Source: Takifugu bimaculatus
Taxonomy: Eukaryota > Chordata > Actinopteri > Tetraodontiformes > Tetraodontidae
NCBI GenBank assembly: GCA_004026145.2
Contig: CP034996.1
Coordinates: forward strand, 11,089,282-11,153,281
Length of the DNA stretch: 64,000 nucleotides
Direction: 5' to 3'
Within the stretch, counting starts at the first letter, position 1; every line of letters starts with the position of its first letter. A model generated the notes under the pieces. It had not been told where the DNA came from, ran no database searches, and saw only the letters and a program-made list of their open reading frames with translations. Both the position numbers and the translations under genes were made by a program. Positions 35,564 to 49,800 of the stretch are shown in pieces.

Positions 35564-35626
<63 letters not shown>

Positions 35627-36467
35627 GCAGGAGCATGATGTATGACTGAATATTTGAATATTTGCTTTGAAACTCCAGACACTGTTAAACAGAAACATGT
35701 TTTTGGTACAGTGAGGTTTGCCTCATCGGATTACCGGGTGAGCCAACATATTTCAGTGTAAATAGAAGTATTCCATAATTCCTCCCTTTTATATAATGCG
35801 GGCTTTGACATTTCGACATTTTGCATAATTTTAATGATAGGTTTGCTAAGTAGAGCCAGATTAAAACGACTGTAATACACGAGAGGATGAAGGAAGACAA
35901 CCGAGTGCAGCTCTGACCAACTCCAACTAAAAATGATTTGGCTTTATTTTAAATAATGAAGAAAAATACCTAAAAGCATTTTCGTCTGCGTGTATTTATT
36001 ATATGCACTGATTTCAGCACGCGCCAGCAGGAGTCTCCCGTTCCCATAGTAACAAGAATTCATTCACGAGCGGTACGTGGTCGGATTAGAAGTTGCGTTC
36101 AGCGTCACACGTTAAAATAGTTTTTACTCTCGATTTGTGGCGTTTTGTATTACAGGAAAAGACAATAACGTTTTGTTATAACTCTGCGTTTGGACACATC
36201 GCTTGTAAATGTTCAAAGTAGCAGCGTAGAGCTCAAAGTTTAGCCGAGCCGAATTCTTTCTGTCAGACTGCGGCGTTCGAGTGTCCGGAAGTTGTGGAGG
36301 GGAAAGAGAGAAAGGCATGAAAAAAAGAGAGCTGGGGATCCTTCTCACCACCATTCTAAGAGGATTTTGACGTTTCTAAGTGGACAAACGTGTCCTCGTC
36401 CGCCTCACAAGGACTGGAAACGCACCTGAATTCATTACAATAATCGGCCGTGAAGGTTTATATTAGC
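34509..36467. other. divergent intergenic region between the unnamed gene and arhgap42
   Basis: About 2 kb with a C-run near 35072 and a long TG microsatellite (35567-35623). The promoters of two divergent genes must lie here, and the arhgap42 5' UTR close to its right end. No coding exon could be supported, although a non-coding first exon of the unnamed gene is possible. Confidence 0.5.
35567..35623 (+). repeat. (TG)n microsatellite
   Basis: About 57 bases of uninterrupted TG repeat in the intergenic region upstream of arhgap42. Confidence 0.95.
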
Positions 36468-38922
36468 ATGGGGCTTCCGACGCTGGAGTTTAGTGACTCT
36501 TTCTTGGACAGTCCGGAGTTCAGGGAGCGACTACAGTGCCATGAGATCGAGTTGGAGAGGACCAACAGCTTCATTAAAGACCTCATCAAAGATGGAAACA
36601 TGCTTGTGTCCGCACTCAAGAGTAAGTTTTGGACGATTGCTGTCTTCTTGTCGGGGTTAATGTTCGTATTCCAGCAAGCGTTTGTGCATTCTGGGTCCAG
36701 ATAATAGAGCAGCCAGGCCAGAACAGAACAGAGTCCCTGTTCACCCTCCATTAAACCAGGTTATTGTGGTCATAGATTCGTAACTGTACTTTAATGTGAT
36801 GATTTGGGTTAATCAGTAATCACGGTTAACCAGTAATTCCACTGTTATGTATCGTGTATTGCGTCACTTCACTTACTTTGCAGCCTTTTTGGCCTTTTAA
36901 TAATATTTCCAAATAATTTTCCAGTCCCTCAGTTTGCATTTGCTGAGTGAAAGTGTAATCCCGCATCACAACGTGCCCTGAAGCTAAGATAAGATGGGTT
37001 TGGTCATGCACTGCAGATATTTAAAGGTCAGTCCTGTTGTTGAGTTGCAAGTGGATTCAGAAAGTTTGCTCCATTATTAATTCAGATAGGAAACGTGTTT
37101 GGTGATTACGTACATGGAGAAAAAAGCAAAAGAAAGCGCACACACACGCACACACACACAATCTGTAGTTAATCTAAGAGGAAAAGGAAAATTTGGCATC
37201 TGCACAGCTTCATGATTCTGCCATATTCCTCATATATCAGACTTTTCAGCGCTTCAGATGATTAAAGCACAAACACACCTACAAATTCCGTCTTCACATC
37301 TGGTTGACGTCAATCATGCTGGATGAGGTCACGCTCCTGAGCCGTGCTGACCTCAGGGCGAAACAAAGTGGTACAGTGACGTTGCTCTCGCTTTCATGCA
37401 TTTTTTGTTTTTCTTTAAAAAAAAAATAATTTTGGAAACGGGAAACACAGCCAACACCTGTTACCGTCTGATACACTTTATCAGACAGAAACAAGTACAG
37501 TCTGTGATGCCAGTAATGTTTTGACGTAAGTGGACTGTTGACAGCAACAGGAAAGAACCATATCACCTTTCCAGATTAGGACAAAAGCATTTACCTATAG
37601 TTTTTGTCTTTTTTTTGCTTACCTCCACACAGTTATCTGTTAAGAACTGCTTCCAAAAGACATGTTGATGCTTTTATGTTCTTTTTTTTTTTTTTAAAAG
37701 CAGCGATGTTGTTAATGTGCTGTATTACAATGGCTGGCGCACAGATCACACATGGGTGTGTGAGTGAAAGAAATGCAGTCCTGCAGTGCCAAAGATTCTC
37801 AAACTGTTTTATAGAAGAGGCACAAACGCTGAAGTCAAGTATGGTGCAGGGTGTGTGTTCTCTTGTTTGCATCAACCTTTGAAACCACCTCTTGAATAGA
37901 CCCTCTGCTGACTTGTTCTTATAAACCAGTGTTTGTTTTGGCGTGAACTTCTGACTGTAATTTAATTTATTTTCTTCCGCTACGATACTGAATCACGCCC
38001 TACATCTGTGCTTTCTCCCAAGGTCTTTCTATCGCTGTGCAAAGATTCTCTCAGTCTTTGCAGGAGTTCCAGTTTGAATGTATTGGAGATGCGGAGACTG
38101 ACGACGAGATCAGCATTGGTGAGAGGGAGCGAGTGCCCGGCGCTCTACGCCGGCTGAAACGTTAACAATCGGATCAGTCTTACGTGTAAACATTTTACTA
38201 TATTGTTTTTACAGCTCAGTCCCTAAAAGAGTTCTCTCAGTTGTTGAGCACCATGGAGGAGGAGAGAAAACGACTGGTAAGAAACGTGCGTGCGTGTGTG
38301 CGCTCACGTGTTTAGATGATGGACAAAGAGTAAATGTCAAATGACAGATTATTTACTGCGACCCTCAAAATACCGGATTTGAATGGGATGATTCAACGCA
38401 TGCTTATTTGTGGTCTGCCTATAATAAGTGAGGTCACAAACCTAAAATATTTACACATTTATATCTAAAAGAGGCTTATTTTTTCATTTCACCTTCTCTG
38501 ATAATAACATCATTTCAATGAGATTCACCTCGTTTCATTCCAGCACGTAAAGTGACAACGTTTGGAATCTCCCTGCATTAACGCCCTTAAACAATTACCT
38601 TTTATCTTCCTACACAAGTGTGATTCACACAGTTCTGTTGAATACTTTGGGTCAGTGGCGGTCAGTACTCCATGGTGAATCACAAAAATGTCTCAGACCC
38701 TCCGTCAACCAGTGGCCTCTGTGTGTGCGGGAGCGGATTCTGGGCCAAAAAAAGAAAACTTGCAGTGTGTAGTACTTACTTTCTCTTTCTTTCACCCTCT
38801 CTCACTCTCCCTGTCTGATTGTGTGTACATGGTCTGGTTACAGAGAACCCATGTGGAACCTATTCTGCCAATTCCCCCTTGAGACTGTTAGCAGAGCCCT
38901 GACTGCCTGGGAAAGTCCATAA

Positions 38923-38961
<39 letters not shown>

Positions 38962-41900
38962 GGGGGGGGGGGCGTTTTTTAATTATATGCTTTTCCTCTT
39001 CCCTACAACACTGCTGAACACACTAAACCACTAATAATGCCAAAACTGAGTGAAAGGACAATTAGGATGTGTCTACCTGTTCAAAGTGAAAGAACTATTG
39101 TGACCTGACAAGGCCCGCTTGTCTCCGAGTTTACAGTTTCACTCTGCGTAAGGTAACGTGGTGGAAAAAGGCTCTAAAGTGAAACAAAGCCACTTCTTTT
39201 CCTTTTCTCTTTAATTCGCTTACCCACAAAAACAAGAAGGGCCTATTAGATCTTCTGTGGGTTTACCAAAGGGGACTCAAATCCAATGTAAACACTAAAC
39301 ACTGATTACATCTTGACCTGAGTCTGGACAGACGCCCGAGTTTTTCTTACCCGTTTATGAGAACGCACCTCTGAATCAGTGTGGATTTATTTTAAATTCC
39401 TGTTTTTCTCGGAAACTTTCCTTATTTAAGACTCCAATAATCGGACGGAAATAACATTTTAGCTGGCCGCCGCTGCTATCGTGGAACACTCACTTACAGT
39501 AGTTGCTGTTCCTTTGTATATTTTTCTTGGTGGGATATGAAGCTGAGCTGCTGCGTGGTTTCGCTTTTTTTTTTTCTTCTTCTCTCAGATCCAGAATGCT
39601 GACGACGTGTTGATCTCACCCCTTGAAAGGTTTCGTAAGGAGCAGATTGGAGCTGTTAAGGTACGTATGTGACTAAGTGGAATTAATCATGAATCACAAA
39701 TTAAATGATCAGTTTTTTAGAGTTTTTTGAAGAACTGCAGGTGGAATTAAAAATGGTTCCTGTCGACCTTGCAACAATGCCAACTCAGAATTGGTTAATA
39801 AAGCAGCAGGCGGCGGCTCTGATTATCCTGCAGTCAGTGGTCACAGAATGTAATTTGGTCTGATAAAAGACGGATCACCAGCCCGTGTCAGTAGCAGGGT
39901 CATGGGAACGGACACTGGGAGGAGAGACAGGCAGCACGTCACAGAGAGACAGCCAGGCAGTGTAAACACAAAGCAAGCCTGGGGTCTGCTCGCACCAGCT
40001 GCCTCATTTTCTCCTTCAGTTTTTCCCATTTTTCCCTTTTGTCCTCCAGACTGAAATAGCAGCGGAGACGGTAACGCATCCCTGCTCCAAAAACCCCCCC
40101 GACAATGGAACGTGGATGCATGTAGAATGCAGCAGGAGTGTGTGAAGAGCACGTTCACACACCAATGAGATCGCGCCGCCACAAGTCAATATGTATATTT
40201 TTAGATCTGGAGCTATTCTTAAACGGATTTGACATTTCATTTACAGTCATTTTTAGACCACAGCTCGTTACCGCCGCTCTTCACTCAGATAACAGACGTT
40301 TGTAGCATTAGTGAGTTTTACATTGTTGATTCAGTGTAAATATGATGTCTGGATATTATGTATAAAAGGTTTTAAAGAAACTCCCACACATGATGTAAGA
40401 GAACAAACCTGATGTTCTGGAATGTTCAGCCTGCATGAAAACAGAAGTAAATGATGTAAACCTCTTTTTGCACTTCATTGTGTTGTAGCACATCTAGAGA
40501 ACAAAATCTAGATTGCTGGACACGTTGGGATGTTCCACTGAAACAGAATGAGCTCATCTGAACTTTAAGTCAACCTTTTTTTATTCAGGAGGGAAAGAAA
40601 CAGTTTGACAAAGAGACTGAACGGTACTACTCGGTTCTGGAGAAGCATCTCAGTCTTTCATCTAAAAAGAAGGACTCACACCTACAAGAGGTAAAACGCC
40701 GACTACCTCTGCGCGAAGGTTCTCAGTCATGTGTTGTTGGGTAAACGTTTCAGAAACCTGTGTTGCAGGCCGACACGCAGATGAGTAAAGACAGGCAGGT
40801 CTTTTATGACGCGTCGCTGCAGTACGTCTTCAAGATCCAAGAGGTGCAGGAGAGGAAGAAGTTTGAGTTTGTGGAGCCGGTGAGAATGTTCTCTGACACT
40901 GTGCACGTTTCCTGCTAAGATTTGGTCTTGGGAAGTCACCATCTGACTTGAGATCTCTGACTACTGAAGAGAAACACACACACGCACGTGCGTTTCAGTC
41001 TGTTCTATAAACGGAGACACAGATATATGTATGCTAGATGCAGTGGCGGCCACATGTGAGCATCTGACACACACAAACACTCTGGCGAATGATAAATCTG
41101 TTTTATTGATACGTATCAGTAAAGCCCACTTCCTGTTGCCGTAACTGCACTTCCTGCATGGATATCTCTTCCGCCGACTGAGACAGAAACTGTTGATTTT
41201 GGGATTTCTATGCTCTAGAGGCCATTTTGATTTATTTTCCAGATGAGGGTTCTTTTGAAATCCTTTGAATAAACCCTGTGGCCTCCCACTAACACTTTCC
41301 TGTGGATCTTTCCCATTGTCCTTCAGTTACTCGCCTTCCTGCAGGGTTTGTTTACATTCTACCACGAGGGCTATGAGCTGGCCAGTGAATTTGAGCCATA
41401 CAAGCAACAGCTTCAGTTTAATCTGCAGAATGTAAGTATGGATATTGACCTCAAATCTTAAAGCAGAAGTCATTTCGCTTCAGCTTCGGATGCTTCTAGT
41501 ATCAACTGTTTGACAGTCAATGAGAGATTTTTAAAAGATAAAAATAATCTGTATAGGATTTTTTTTTAATCGATCTTGTTACATTTGTGCCAGGCTCGGA
41601 ATAATTTTGAAAGCACGCGGGCTGAGGTTGAGAGGCTAATGAGGAGGATCCGATCTGCAGAGGAAGACTTCAAAGCTCCCAGCAGTTTCACCATGGAGGG
41701 ATACCTGTACATACAGGAGAAACGTGAGGCGCACGCACATCACAGTAGTGAAACAAATCAGTCGGACTCTCTTTCTGTTTTATTGAACCTCACACATGAG
41801 TGTGCTGCAGACATGAAAATGCCGTCTCGTATCTTGCAGGACCGTTGGGCAGCGTCTGGACCAGATACTACTGCACGTATGAAAAAAGCTCCAAGATGTT

Positions 41901-44900
41901 CACAATGAGCAGCACAGAGTCCAGAGCCGCCAACAGACAGGTGAGCCGAGGCACAGATTCATCAACGAGTGGTAACATCTGAGCAGTGACTGATAATATG
42001 AACATCTGCATTCTCGAAGCTTGTTTTAACGGCGCTGCAATAAAAGCCAATTTAACGGTATTTCACACAGATGTCAGGAGGACCCAAAGATATAGAAGTG
42101 TTGCTTAACCCGTCTTTGAAAAATACCCTCCCTGTCGACAGAACGGCGTGGTGAACGGCACCCCTGAGATGTTCAGGCTGCGCTCTTGTGTCAGAAGAAA
42201 GAGGGACTCCATCGACAAACGCTTCTGTTTTGACATCGAGGTGGTCGAGAGGTGAGACAGGAAGACAGCAGAGGGACACGTGGACACCTCTGGGCTCTCA
42301 GTCATGCTGACCGTTGCTCTCTGTCTGTCTCCTGCAGACATGGCGTCATCACCCTGCAGGCTCTGTCTGAGGCCAACAGGCGGCTGTGGATGGAGGCTAT
42401 GGATGGAAAAGAGCCTGTATGATTATATCCACCTTTTAAGTGTATCAGCTTCAACGCACCAGCCAAACATTTCAGTCGACCTGTGTTCAAAATGGGCCCT
42501 AACAGTTTTTCTTGCTCTGCAGATTTACACGCTGCCGTCTTTGCTCAGCAAAAAAGAGGAGAGTAAGTGTCGTTATTTTCTACCACTTAGTTCATATCCT
42601 TGTCTTACAAACCTGAATCATTTGGTGCACCTTGTTTTCAGCATTCCTGAATGAGGCAGGACTCAACTTTGTTAAGCAGTGTATCAGCCTGATTGAGACG
42701 AGAGGTATTCCTCTTAGTACATTTGTGGTAAAATCTTCCTTGGTTGTGATTTCTCTTGTGAATTATTATTTAATTCTTGTATTTTGTGAAGGCCTCACCA
42801 CACCGGGACTGTACAGGACCGGAGGAGTCAACTCCAAGGTGCAGCGGTTAATGACAAGTGTATTTGGTAAGAATTTCTAGGCTCTTCTTTCAATCAGAGC
42901 AACTTTGAGTCCATAACAATAACTATTGAACACTGTGTTTTTAATTAATTAGTGGCTTCGTCCCAGTTATATCTTATCTACTTTCCTGCAGCATCCACAG
43001 CCCCAGCTGACCTGCATCTGGATGCAGACGCCTGGGACAACAAGACCATCACTAGTGGTCTAAAAGATTATTTTAGGTCACATAAAGCACAGTGTTGATA
43101 TTTTCAATAAAGCCTCTTCTGACTGATGAATTTACTTGATTTTTACAGATGTCTGGCAGAACCTGTACTGACCTACAGACTGCATAAAGAGTTCCTCAAA
43201 GCAGCAAGTGAGAACCCTGAACGCCTCGTACTAAACACAGCTGCAAGCTGGCCTGTCTGTGTTTCTAGACCTACAGGTCTTTTAGGTTACAACCTAAAAG
43301 TGGAATATCGCCACCTAACACATCATAAGTCTCCATAGTATCAGGTCCTCCACCAGGTCCAGGAACATTTGATTAGACTTATTTCTGCATGCTTCACAAG
43401 AGTTAATAGAGAAAAGATCTATCAGCAGTTAGCAGCCAAGTCCTCATACTTTCAGGAAAATGTCAATTTGTCTGTTTCTTTGTTTTAAATTTGAGACGTT
43501 TCACATGTAAATGTCTGGAAATGGTTTGGCTGTTTGAACTGTCTTGTCTCATTCGTCTTCTGTCTTTTCCGTTCTCAGAGTACGATGACCAGAAGTACAG
43601 AGTGAGGGCCATTCATGCTCTTGTACACAAACTCCCAGAAAAAAACAGAGCACTACTGGACCTCCTAACCAACCACCTCTACAAGTATGCTCATACACGC
43701 TGTCTGGGTTAAACAAAGCTTTCTGGATCTGATTATTCTATTAGAAATAGTTGTTTTTGACAGCTTTGAAGCAGATTTCATACGCCCACATCACTGTGAT
43801 TTAAATTATTTTAATGTGATTGTTAGTGTATGTTTCCGTGGTTTCGCTGTTTTAGAGTTTACTTAAAGACCTACTTTTTTTTCCTCGGTTGTTCAGGGTG
43901 TCGAGTAACTGCAGCCAGAATCTGATGACCGTCTCCAACTTGGGGATGATCTTTGGCCCCACACTGATGAGGTCACAGGAGGAGACCGTGGCCGCCATGA
44001 TGAACATCAAGTTTCAGAACATTGTGGTTGAAATTATCATTGAAAACCATCACAAGGTACTGTTACCAATATCCAAACACGTAAAAATAACATCCATAAA
44101 CGCGCTGCACACACTCTCGCTGGACATGTCTCGTGCACATTTGGACAGATATTTGGCGAGGCGCCAGACTTGTCGCTGCCGCTTCCTCAAGCTCCGTCAT
44201 CTCGGTCGACCCCTCGGAGAAATAAGGCCATCTGCCTGTCGTCTGGAAAGAGGAGGGCCCGTCTTTACCCTCCTGCATTGTGCCTCGCAGACAATGACAG
44301 TAAGATTGCTTTAAACCCTTTCAGGATTATTATTATATGTGTCTTTCAGAAGGTGTTGTGTTTGGATCAGGTTGAAACTTACCCGGCGCTGCTCATCTGT
44401 GCTATTTTCTCTGACTTTGATATCCGAGGGACACGGTGACTCAGGAAGTCCCTGAGTTCGGGACAAACATTCACTTCCCACATGTCAGAGTGAAGGTCAC
44501 TGTCAAATAGTCTTCTTGAGTATTATCACGCTGGTTCTGGCCATTGATCTATCTAGTTAGCAGATTTTCCTGTGATCCTTGAGATCCCCTGATCTTCTAT
44601 GTTTCCGTGTCTTCCTGCAGGTGACACGTACAGTAGCAGCCCGGAGACAACCCCTATGGGCAGCCGGGAGTCTCTGTCCTCCCACTCCTCTGAAAAGAAT
44701 GGACAGACTGTCCTCTCGTCTCCTCCATCCTCTCCCACCACAGAGGCTAGCAGTGTCCTCCGCAGCAAAGGCGTCTCCTCCGGTCGCTCCCTCCCAAGGC
44801 TGCTCAAACGGGGGCGATCAAAAAGACACCGGTGCCTCCCCTCACCTCGAGACGTCCTCTTCCTGGACTTCCTCCCAGCTCACTTCGACCCAGCAGACTT

Positions 44901-46092
44901 CCTCTGTGTCCTCCTCCATGTCCTCTTTACTGTCCACAGAGAGGACCTTGTCTGCCAAAGGAAACTCAGACGCCTCTTTGTCCTCAGTAAAAGAATCCAG
45001 GGTTCCATCAGGAGCCTCATCCGTTGCCTCCACCCTGTGCTCTTCAATGGAGCACGTCTCCTCTCTCAGGGAGGGTCGACGCATCCAGAGAGGATCCTCT
45101 GTCTCGTCTCTGAAGAGCAACTATTCAGCAGACCAAAAAAATTCCTCTGGAACTGAACCCAGAGTGACAGATTCAGCTTCTCCTCAACGACCACGAAAGT
45201 TGTACAGAACTGCCTCCTCTTCATCCTCCTCCTCCTCTTCCCTTTTTACGTACCAGCTTTCTACTTCGTCCTCTCTGACATCGCTGCACATCTCTGAAGG
45301 TACAAACCTGATAACAGGGAGGAAAACTTGAAGGTTTTTTTTTTGGATTTGGTTCTCATTTTGTTTCGTTGTGTTGCAGATTACAAAAGCTGTCACGGAT
45401 CGGTACAGAGCCTCATGTCACTGAACCAACGAGAGGGGGGACACGCACGTAAAATCTCGCACATGCGCTCTGGCTCTGATCTGATCACAAAGCACTCTAC
45501 AGCTGAAGGATCCAGTAACGGTTACCAGAAGCCTGAATCCTTGTGAGCATGGCTAATGTTGCTAATCTCAGATGTCACCGTGCTGTAATCTTGGGCCTCA
45601 GCCTCAACAAGTTATCCCCGAGAAGGCGTTCAGGCTCCTGCTTGTGTGTTTCAGATTATCGGTTGGACTACCACAGCGTGAGAGCTCAGTGTTCTCCTCA
45701 GCCCTGGACATATGCTCCTCAGGAAGGTTTGTTGGTTTTTAGATTGTTTGCAGCATGACCAGGCTAAAAATATTCTTTAAAGGTCCCTCAGCTCACAGGT
45801 TCTTTTCCCACAGGGAAGCTAAAGCTCTTTACTCCTGTGAAGCAGAGCACAGCCATGAGCTCAGTTTTCCACAGGGGGCGCTGTTCTCGAATGGTAAGAA
45901 AGCACGTTTTGCCTGAAATTCATTGTAGAAGCAATTTATTATTTCTCAATCATCGTTAATAAATGAGTAAATACTAAGTAGATGTCTCCTGGTGTGTCTT
46001 CAGTGTATCCTTCTGTGGAACCAGGGTGGCTCCAGGCGACGTACAATGGCAAGACTGGCCTGATACCTGAAAACTACATCACATACTTATGA
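36468..46092 (+). CDS. arhgap42: Rho GTPase-activating protein 42 (GRAF3)
   Basis: Twenty-four exons follow human GRAF3 in order: 36468-36621, 38023-38118, 38215-38276, 39589-39660, 40589-40690, 40769-40879, 41327-41431, 41594-41723, 41840-41940, 42142-42251, 42338-42416, 42523-42562, 42642-42704, 42792-42866, 42992-43076, 43149-43207, 43579-43684, 43897-44056, 44149-44299, 44621-45299, 45380-45542, 45655-45726, 45814-45893, 46004-46092. Domains: BAR (MGLPTLEFSDSFLDSPEFRE onward), PH (TMEGYLYIQEKRPLG), RhoGAP with arginine finger GLYRTGG and NLGMIFGPTLMR, a serine-rich linker, and SH3 (KALYSCEAEHSHELSF to GLIPENYITYL). It stimulates GTP hydrolysis by RhoA at membranes and, in mammals, lowers smooth-muscle contractility. 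The serine-rich exon 44621-45299 changes frame once (by +1) between about 44690 and 44810. Removing one base gives about 980 aa; an unrecognised 106-base intron (44773-44878) is an alternative. The neighbour trpc6 is also near ARHGAP42 in human. Confidence 0.92.
38925..38972 (+). repeat. (GT)n microsatellite followed by G-run
   Basis: About 37 bases of GT repeat end in a run of about 11 guanines, in the third intron of arhgap42 (between exons 38215-38276 and 39589-39660). Confidence 0.9.
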
Positions 46093-46342
46093 CAGAAGCT
46101 GCTGGTGTGTTATCTCTGGATAATCGAGATGTAACTAAAGGGATCAGCAGTCGAGCAACAGCAACGATGATCACTTAACAATAGACTTGGATATAGATGA
46201 TGCTTGGTCTGTATTTATATCCAAAAATATGCAACCGATGTTATTAATCTTCTTAGGATTCAGTAGCTGTTCATATCTGACTGTAGTCGCATGTCTATGG
46301 ATTAAAAAAACACACTCCTCTTTTGTTCAGCTCTATGAATGA

Positions 46343-46348
46343 ATTAAA
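46343..46348 (+). terminator. probable poly(A) signal of arhgap42
   Basis: ATTAAA about 250 bases after the arhgap42 stop in an AT-rich 3' region. The 46093-46846 interval separates two convergent genes and shows no further coding exon. Confidence 0.4.
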
Positions 46349-46846
46349 AGTCTGTAAATATAAATATTAACAATATTTTTTTCAAGCAGTGTTTGTAATT
46401 TATCTTTGTGAATAATAATGAACAAGCGGTCCAAAAGTGAATCTTTAAATAACATTTTTTCTATTTACATTTCCTTAAATAAATGCTTTCCCAACAAAAT
46501 ACAACAGTTTGTATTTGTGTTTTAGGCCTACTAGTATTTCTTTTTTATTTTTTGGAAAGTACTTTTGAAGCTACTAAACTGCACTGATCATACCTCGAGG
46601 TAATCATGAAATGAATACACAAACTCAGTATTACATTTCTATTACACCAATGATACAAAAAGGTACAATCAAAATCAATGTGTTCCTAGTTAATGCAGTA
46701 ATAGACTTTAGCCCACAGATCATTAATGACAACATGAGTAAGTCTTAGCTAATGTTTATTTCTGCATTAACTGAGGTTTTGTCATTGTAACGTGATGTGA
46801 TCTGTATCTAATATGCTATTTAATAGAAAACAGGCCCCTTTGGAGC

Positions 46847-49800
46847 TCAGGCGGTTCTGATCCCTCCCATCCTCCTCAGCAGGCCGTCCAGCGTCTCCAT
46901 GTTCTGCGCCTTCTCCTCCAGCAGCTCGTATCTCAGGCTGGAGATGTCTTGTTTGATCTCCTTCAGCTCACCTGGAGAGAAACAGGCAAGTTGGTGAAAG
47001 AGCCTTTGCAACAAGTTTGGTTTCACCGTTGAATCTTACCTTCAGGTGATCTCATCACTTTCTCTGTCCGCCTGCGCTTTGATGATGTAGCGCTTTATCA
47101 GGCGCTTCATGATCTTCTGTAATCAGTGATGAGGAAAAAGTGTTTTGTTTTTTAATTATGGGTAACGTTAGACTGAGACATCTCAGAGACTCTCAGGTGT
47201 GTCTATGTACCTGATATCTGCTCGCAGCGTTTGATGCGCCGTAAGAACCAGAATTATCTCCAAGCTGGAAGATAAAACTCATCAAAGTTAATGATTCAAC
47301 ACGATGGAAGGCTGTGATGCAGCGGTGAAACCACTGGGAGGTGCTCAGCCTCCAAAACTCGGCCAGTTTAGTACCTGGTTGAGTTGAGTGCCAGTTTTCT
47401 CCTCACTGTGTCCCTCGCACCAACCGCAGAATCTGGGCCCTGATACAAGTAGCCAGCCCCAGCATGGATTTAGGACTGGGGATGAGGTTGAAGGGCACGG
47501 GGAGAGTCCTCCCCTCCTCAAAGTAGGAGAACCAGAGTTTGGCTCGAGCAAACTTCCACTCAACATCAGCGTCATCCTAAACAAAACATAAAATAAATGG
47601 ATTTTGGAAGAAAGCGCCACCTGCTAATCACAACCGCTGCCTAGTTTATCATGTTTATGCTCAATTTGAGGCCAAAATGTTCGATCTTAAACATCACCGC
47701 AACTGACAACAGGGTTGGGCTAAAATTGTCCTTATTAGCGGTTCAAAGAACAAATGTCCCTGCAAAATGTAGCGTACATGACTCCGATTGCAGATCTACA
47801 ACTAGATGCACAGCAACACTGTAAAAACTGGAGTTTTGAATAAAGAATGCAGCATGTGAGCATGTCAGTGGCATGTGGGTGATCCACAAATTGATGACGA
47901 ACCTCAATCTCCTGGAAGGAACTGTTAATCATGGCGATGAGCATGTTGAGGAGCACTATCACCATGGTAACGTTGTACACCCCGTACAGCACGTAACCAG
48001 TGTTCTCAATGAATTTGTGTCCGTTGTTGACGACAACAGACCTGACCTCGGAGAGACCAAATATAGCCCAGAACAGCGTCTTGAAGCTCTCCTCCAGGCT
48101 GCACAGATGCACAGGGAAGCAAGCGAAATGAGACAAGAGGGAAGTTATTCTGGATATCAAACAAACTGTTCATCATCACGAGGGAGACATTAAAGATTCT
48201 GTCAGAGAAAATGAGCAGAAGACAAGACTTGTTTTTTTAAGACTGCTGTTAAACCCGCTGTTTGGATTACTGATATATTTTTAGATTTATTTCCAGGCTT
48301 TCAGGCAAATACTGAGACCTCCTCCATTCGCATAAAAATTTCGACTGATAAACTGTCCAGCGCGGTGCTACAGGATTCACACGGTGCGTTTAGGGTCCAC
48401 GCCGTGTTCAAAGTCATCTCGGACTGCGTAAAACTGAAAACCTCACGTGGTGAAGGCGTCGTTCTGCTTGGCGCCCAGGTAATACGAGTACAAGTTGAAC
48501 ATGCCGATCATGAACGCCAGAAAGACCATGAGGAAGATGACCATGAACTTGAAGATGTCCTTGACGGTCCTGCCTAAAGAGATCTGCAGGGGGCCGAAGC
48601 TCTCGTTGGCCGGGAGAATGTAGGCGATCCGAGAGAAGCTCAGCACCACGGCGACCGCGTACAGACCCTCCGAGACCAGCTGGGGATCTGATGGCAGCCA
48701 GTCGATGCGTGCTAGACAAGATGAATAAATAAATGTACGTATTAGGCTCCTAGCCGTTGTACCTATAGCAATACCTATATAGTACCTATAATTGACTGAT
48801 GCTGTTATTTTCATAATTCGAGGCGTTCAGGGATGTTTATGACAGAGTTCCAGTGTATTGATGGTCAACAGAGTTTGTCTGGGAACAGGTTCAACAACTG
48901 GGCGACAGTGACATTGGACAGTGATGAGCGTGCATGGTGTCAAGGAGCACAAACATTTTGGGATTTACTCGCCAAAGGAATTTGAAAACACTTTTGACAG
49001 ATGGGCCACACACACACTCGCACCCATACACACACACACAGAAAGAGAGAAAGAAACACATTTTCACCTAGTGTTAAGTAGAGAATCTCCGGAGGGAGGG
49101 TCACATTAATCAGTGTTGTATAGTGTGTGTATACAAAGGTCTGGGCCGACTCCACGTGTCTCAGAATGGAGAAGCGGCAGCTGAAGGAGGCGAGGAAGAT
49201 GGCCAGCATCCCAAAATCCAGGAAGTTCCAAGGTTCCAGCAGGTACTCCCCAAGCCCTTGACTCCATATCTCCTTCACCTCAGACCAGATCATACCTGAT
49301 GAGAGACGCGGGGGTCAAACGGCAGGGTCCACGAGGTGTTTTCTCTCATCGGCTTGCTCACCGATGATCCATGAAATGATGAGGATCTCCATCCACGTGA
49401 AGGGCGTCGTGGTCATGCGGTAGAGGAGCAGGGGGTCCGGCTGGGGTCCTCCTGCCTGCTGATGGTAGTGGTGATGGGTCATGTTGGCCAGGAGGGTTGT
49501 CCCGGCGAAGCGGTCGGCAGCGTTCAGGATCAAAAGTCCCAGGAAGATCGTGAAGGACGAGGCGTGGGCCACAAACTTCATGAAGGGGCTGCGCATGATC
49601 CTCCCCACCTGTGCAAGAGCAGAAAGCGTCCCGTGAGGATTTACAGGGTGCGTGTGGGAGGCAAACAGGAGGGTAACTGCTACACACTCTGCTGCACGGA
49701 GTGATCCAATAGGCCAGAGCCAGGCCCGGCAGTCCGATGGCCACCGCCATCACCACCAGCAGCTTGACCGCCGTGGTTTGTTGTCTCAGACCCGGCAGGT

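Noticed and set aside
44842..45120. A glutamate-rich open frame antisense to arhgap42
   Set aside because: It mirrors the serine-rich coding exon on the plus strand, whose codons give Glu/Arg/Gly on the opposite strand.
47345..47620. A 91-residue minus-strand frame ending GTQLNQ
   Set aside because: Only its last part matches the trpc6 exon (after the frame break); the first part is out of frame with EWKFAR.
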